This document shows, in pieces, positions 59,131-64,000 of a stretch of DNA of 64,000 bases. The notes under the pieces were generated by a model, which did not search any database, was not told where the DNA came from, and was given only the letters and a program-made list of their open reading frames with translations. The stretch comes from Hyaloscypha bicolor E (Eukaryota; Ascomycota; Leotiomycetes; Helotiales; Hyaloscyphaceae). The position numbers were made by a program, and so were the translations under genes. Within the stretch, counting starts at the first letter, position 1. Each line of letters begins with the position of its first letter. The stretch lies in contig NW_020194638.1 of the NCBI RefSeq assembly GCF_002865645.1, positions 1,729,974-1,793,973 of the forward strand. The letters are read 5' to 3'.

Positions 59131-61165
59131 TTACTCAAAGGGTCCCGGAATCGTTATTGAAAGTCTCTTCACCCCGCCCTTCTCAACCTCATCACCTGAT
59201 GCAACTTGCAATGATGAAGTCGACTGTGTAGAATCTCTTGTCGTGTCACGCTTCTCCATTGCCACTTCAAGATCTTCAGAGGCCTTTGCGTCAACAACCT
59301 CAGGTGCCTTGGGGCTAGGCATTGCTGCGTCTTCTTGTGCTGCTTCCCAAAGTCCTTCCGCTGTATCAGCCTTGGCAAAGTCTTTGCTAGTCCTCTTTAC
59401 TGTCTTGGGGGACTTGGCAATATCGACTGGACTTGGTTCGGGTACTGGTGTAATGTCCTTCGGCTGGATTTCTCCTGTCCGTTCAAGTTCTTCGCTGAGC
59501 TTTCTCTCCTGTTCCTTTCTTTCATCCCCACTCACTCTTGGGCTTCGTGAGGCGTCTGAGTGGCTGTGATGTGTGGGAACAACCCCTCCACCCATTCGGC
59601 ACCAGAACATCTGTTCCCTCAGGCGAACACTCTCTTCCCAAGCCGCTTTCTCAGACTCTTCATCATCAGCTCTCCAATGACCATCTTTCAGTATTCGCAA
59701 GAAACCTAAGAAATCGCAAGTAGAACGCACGCGGCCGAGGCAATATTTGCACAAAGGATATCGCTGAGCATTTTCACTCTCGCTGGTTCGGAATCGATGG
59801 GTTCGAACGTGGTCTGGATCCTTACGTGTTTCGCCGCAAAGTGAGCAGGCAAAGACGAAGTTCTTCGTCGAAGCTGGCATTGGTTCCACGACCAGAGTAC
59901 CTTCGCAAACAGCATTTAGCACGTTTCTTCGAGCAAGCCAAGAAAGACCTGGCGCCGTATCCAGCCGTAACGTTGGCTCAATATCTTCGGCCAGGGCTCT
60001 CTTGTAAAACTTTGTTTCCTTGAGCGGAGTCAACGAATTAGGACCATTTGTTGAGCCCGTACTGACAGTTGAAGCAGGTGTTGTTGGTGTTGCGGGCGAA
60101 GAACCCAAAGTTGCGTTAGTAGATAATGAGGAACTGGATCCATTCGTCGGCGCTGCATGGGTTGTCGATTGCGAATAGTTGCTCAAACCTAGCCCTAACC
60201 CTATATGACCGTATGAACCGCTTGATACTCTGCTGGTGGCTGGAACGTTCTTAGACATTCGAAGTAGAGACGTGAAGTCGTCATACGAAGAAAGGTCTGT
60301 TCGGAGAACTGTTTGGAGGAGATGGGTCAAGCTCGTTGGATAAGTCGGTGAAACGGTTTCGGGAACTGCTGAATGCACTGCGTCCGAATCGTTCACGTTC
60401 TCTTCCTTGCTGTCGAACTTGCTGAGACCTGGAGTGGACGGTGCGGTATGATTTGTCTGATCGTCCCGCTCTTCGGTCATCTGCTCCATAACTTGCTTCA
60501 ATTCTGCAAGCTGTTCTTGGTGCGATTTAAGTAGGCTCTCCATATCCACCAGTTGGGCTTTCAATTGATCATTCCTCCTTTGCACAATGTCATGCTCTTT
60601 TTGTGCCTCCTCCCGAGCCGTGATCACCATCTACTGATATCAGCAAAGAAGACACAATCAAGACGTAAGTTCCTACCTTATTTGCTTCTTCAAACAAAGC
60701 CGTGGTTAAGTTCTCGAGCTCCTGTTCAATATTCTTCTTCTGGCTCTCAATTTCAGCCTTTTCCTTCCTCTCTTGCTCCAAGCTAACCATGAGCTTGGCT
60801 CTCTCCATTTCAACAGTCGACTTCTTGACCAATATCCCTCGCGCCAGCATATCCGAGTGCTGCTGATTTGCTTGCTCAAGTTGTTTTATCTGTTCCCGTG
60901 CAGTCTCAAGCTCGTGCCGTGTGGCGGAGAGGGTGTCGTCCAAATTAGTTTGGTGATTTATTGCGTTTATTAGTTTATTACTGAGGGTTGCTACTTCATT
61001 ACTGAGGTCTGGATGGTGGGAGGGAGTTGGGGGGCGGCTGTCATTCGCGGGGGACATTGTTCGACTTCGAGGATCGGGTAAGGTGCTCATATTTCCATCT
61101 TCGTCATCGTAAGGATGCAGATTCCTCGGCGTTGGAATTCCCGGCGCGTTTGCTACCGCGGCCAT
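59131..61165 (-). CDS. Sec2-type guanine nucleotide exchange factor for a Rab GTPase
   Basis: Two exons, 61165-60677 and 60630-59131 (GTAGGA/TAG), 662 aa. After a Pro/Ser-rich start, residues about 55-215 form a long heptad-rich coiled coil (EMERAKLMVSLEQERKEKAE, IEQELENLTTALFEEANK), the Sec2p/Rabin GEF domain that opens Sec4/Rab8 on secretory vesicles. A Ser/Thr/Gly-rich linker follows. A second conserved block has CxxC pairs FACSLCGE (about 425-428) and YPLCKYC (about 457-460), a probable zinc-binding fold typical of filamentous-fungal Sec2. The C-terminal third is Ser/Glu/Lys-rich and disordered. The role in polarised exocytosis at hyphal tips is inferred from the family. Confidence 0.85.
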
Positions 61166-63717
61166 TGTGTCTTTCAGAGCCGAGGTCGATATGGATTTTG
61201 AAACTGGCCTCGCTGGCGGTCTCTGGGTGGTCTTCGAAGAGACAGAAGAGAAAGATCGAAGGTGACTTAAGGAACGATGAGCTGTTGGCTGCTGTGTCCA
61301 TCCAGCAACTTGGACGAATCTAGGATAACAGAAACATTAGCAAACAACGGGATTGCTTCAAGACTGAAGTGGGTGGGTTGGACCTACTCTGCCATATTAT
61401 ATTGTCAATGGCTGCCCAGTGTTCCCGGCCTCGATAGACTGAGAGACAGCCAGCCCAGTTGGGAAGGAGCCTCGCAGGAAGCCGGCCCAACAACAAAGCT
61501 GTCGGGAAGGGGACTGCGAGAAGGAAAGCGCGGCGTCGACAATCAGGCGCTTCTTTGAGCAGTCGTAGGAGTAGACATTAGGTATCCGGTTCGATTGTGC
61601 TTGGGAACTCTCACGATTTCAAAGTCTGGAGGAAGAGGTTGTGCAGGAGTCTCGGCCGGGGAGGACGGACCAAGGTGGAGGTGGAGTACGTTGGAGGGCA
61701 AGGTCAATTCGACTGGATCCGCACCCACTCTGCTGACAGCCTGGCCCGGCACGGCTTTCTTGGTGGTGAAGCGAGCGAAAGAAACAGCGCGTCATCTGCA
61801 TCTGCATCTGCATGGGGGAAGGCAAGCACCAGCAGCAGCCAAGTTTGAAGTGAAGGGTGTGAAGGGTGGGATCGCAGGGCCGTGGACGGGCTGAAGTTTT
61901 CCACGCCGATTCGACTCCCGACGCCCCCCGGGCGTTTGCACGCCCAATCGCCACACGGCGCCACTTGCAGCCCGTCGCATATTGAAGGATTATGACCTGT
62001 GAGATACAGTAGTGCAGTACTCAAGCGTTGGTCTTGCCTGTACGAACGTCTTTCTCTTTCCTTGACTTCAGTTCTGCTCGAAGTAATTGTAAATTTCGCA
62101 GTTCCGGAGTAGCTTTCCAAGCACTGAAAAGGGGAGGGGGCATTTTGACTTTGGTTGGTGATTTTCCATCCGAGACTCCAGGTCTGCCCTCGAACCAACA
62201 CCAGCAGTCTGGCCCCCACTCCAGCTTGGAAAATCTCACAGTTCCTTCCCGGATTCTTTCTCGACTCCTCGACGCTCGTCCTCTGCTCTGCGACTGCAGA
62301 GCCCGGAGCAAACTTCTACCTTTTCTTCCGGCTTCCCCAGCTGCAGACTCGATATTGGACGGATGGTTGCCGCTGCTGAAACCTCGACTTCCAACGCCGT
62401 GCCACCGTGTTGTAAATTAGTTTGGACTTTCTGTTTGCTTCAAATTTAGAATGGTAATGCTTCGCCCTTTACCCCACGGGAGGATGGACGATCATACTGG
62501 TGTGGATGGACAATCTCCCAAGTTTACCATCTTCTCAAACATCAATTTCAATCGTTTCCTCTTTCAAGCATTCAAGAAACGTGGAAGAACCTTTCTTTTC
62601 CACACCTGACGGAGGGGTGTTCATGGATCATCATGCGCCTATACTAGTCGGGGTGTTTAAGCTTCTATGCGGACACTGCCATCGTCAGTGCGTTTATGCG
62701 CTGAGGACAGGAGAGGGAATGGATGATCTTCGTTCCTTCACTGTGCGCCTCATTGGTCTGCCCCACGATCAGTACAAGTGTATCAATCTGGACTTATGCG
62801 TCCCAAAGGTCCATGTGCTGAAGTTGCAGCTCGTGTTCTTGGTGCTGTTCATGGTTACACTCGCAAGTTCAGTACGCATCCGGCGTACACGAGGAAGTGC
62901 TTGTGTTTCAGCAAACGGGTGCGAGAAGAACTCGCAGACCCAGTGATCGTGTTCCATAATAACCAAATCTTGTACCACAACCGGGTTGCACAATCGGCAG
63001 CAGCCTCTTCCCCGGCTTTCTGCAATTAATATCATGAGAGGATTAAAGATTTGCCGTCAAACGGTAAAAATGGCTAATAGAGGAATTAGGTTTAAAAGCT
63101 AGAATATTAACAAAATCCAGACGGCAATTGCTGTGCTATACGGAAACTTGAGGGGCGAATTAATAAGCACCTGACCACTGTCAATGGCTCGTCTTAAGAT
63201 TTGACATGTGTCGTCTGAGACCTCGAGACGAATTCCAAACGTCAACAGGGGCTGGTTGACAGTGGCCACTTCCGTGACACTTCGCAAATGTCGTCATTCC
63301 CTGAGAGTGTCAAATGCTAGTCAGGGGAACGAACCGGGATTCTCGAATTCGGCAAGTTTGGGGAGCTGTGAAGTACCGCTTATTTTGACCGTCTCGGTAT
63401 CAGCAAAGTTGCACTTGAACCATTCTTGGGCAAAAGATTGTGAGGATTGGGATGGCGACAGGAACTTTTGATTTGTGGTTATTTATACTTGTGCACTTAG
63501 GGAGCATCCATAGGCTTCGGACCTTGAACAGAACTCCTTCGAGCTCCAGGAGGCAGCTTGACAGGGCTTGGTAGTTAACATGACATTTGAAGTAATAGGA
63601 GCTTCCGATGACCCCATTGCCAAGTCTAGAGTTATAAATTTCTTGAAGATCCCCTACAAAATCCTCTCGAGCGTCTCAATAAGCTCATCAGTCTCTTCCA
63701 ACCCATCATGAGAAGCT

Positions 63718-63739
63718 ACACGTGATCAAAGTCACGTGT
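63718..63739. promoter_or_regulatory. Inverted repeat with two CACGTG (E-box) cores
   Basis: ACACGTGA and TCACGTGT face each other across a 6-bp loop. Each arm holds a palindromic CACGTG, the core bound by bHLH proteins in fungi. The regulated gene is not visible; it may lie to the right of the window. Confidence 0.4.
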
Positions 63740-63921
63740 TGGCAGCTCATCTGAAACCCCTGCTCCAATCTCAAACACCAGGCCAACTTGACACACTCCA
63801 GCTCCAAACACTAACTGCGCTATTCCTCTTCGGCTCAGTATGATTCCAAAGTTCTGTTCCATCTGATAGGATGAGTCAAGATTCCATTCTGTCAAGTCGT
63901 CTGATCCTGCTCATCTATCAG

Positions 63922-63997
63922 CTCTTGGCAAAGATCTCCAAACATTGGACCAAGAGATTATCAGATCACACCTTTGCCAAGAAAGTAATGTTTGGAG
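63922..63997. repeat. Interleaved inverted repeats at the window end
   Basis: CTTGGCAAAG (63924-63933) and CTCCAAACATT (63936-63946) each recur as exact reverse complements, CTTTGCCAAG (63972-63981) and AATGTTTGGAG (63987-63997), in the same left-to-right order. CTCTTGG/CCAAGAG (63922-63928 and 63950-63956) is a further pair. Confidence 0.7.
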
Positions 63998-64000
63998 TGT

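Larger units (their letters stand above)
61166..64000. other. Right-end region without a convincing gene
   Basis: About 2.8 kb. The left part is the promoter of the Sec2-like gene. A plus frame at 62500-62946 (148 codons) and an overlapping one at 62778-63029 have no domain I recognise. A gene could begin beyond the window. Inverted repeats lie at 63718-63739 and 63922-63997. Confidence 0.35.

Noticed and set aside
62500..62946. 148-codon plus-strand frame near the right end
   Set aside because: No domain, no exon partner, and an overlapping frame of similar quality on the same strand.
1..64000. Virus-derived or bacterial mobile elements, toxin genes, CRISPR arrays
   Set aside because: None recognised; the only mobile element I can support is the 97-bp MITE.

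Overview
This window is nuclear DNA of a filamentous ascomycete (Pezizomycotina). The genes carry short GT-AG introns of about 45-90 nt with CTAAC/CTGAC-like branch sites and are spaced by 0.3-4 kb. The gene set includes PalI/Rim9, an AspE-like septin, a CarRA-type fusion and a fungal opsin. A leotiomycete is my best guess, but nothing here proves the class.

Layout. The left part (1-12 kb) is a gene-poor accessory stretch. It holds a membrane-anchored FkbM/Methyltransf_22-type protein, a decayed fungal ubiquitin-like-domain gene hit by a small TA-flanked MITE, a long stretch without a convincing gene, an acyltransferase-3 gene whose 3' end is tandemly duplicated, a broken NADAR-domain gene and a RING-type protein. 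From 12 to 31 kb there are mostly housekeeping genes: a UbiB/ABC1 atypical kinase of the MCP2/ADCK1/5 type, PalI, a 2EXR pseudogene, an AspE-like septin and a DEAD-box helicase with a GW/WG-rich tail.

The centre (31.8-42.7 kb) is a complete carotenoid/retinal/rhodopsin cluster. carX (minus strand) is divergent from carRA, followed by carB and carO on the plus strand. The inferred flow is GGPP to phytoene (CarRA synthase domain), desaturation (CarB), beta-cyclisation (CarRA cyclase domain), cleavage to retinal (CarX) and loading of retinal on the CarO opsin. CarO keeps the Asp residues expected of a light-driven proton pump.

The right part (43.9-61.2 kb) is entirely on the minus strand. It holds a 1307-aa PARP6/8-like ADP-ribosyltransferase, a protein with a U-box-like segment just upstream of it, a small ORF, a ten-exon acid-sphingomyelinase-like phosphodiesterase with a 23-nt micro-exon, splicing factor SF3A1/Prp21 and a Sec2-type Rab GEF. 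The last 2.8 kb has no convincing gene.

Exon joins were worked out by hand from splice consensus, phase and family conservation; no transcript evidence was available.
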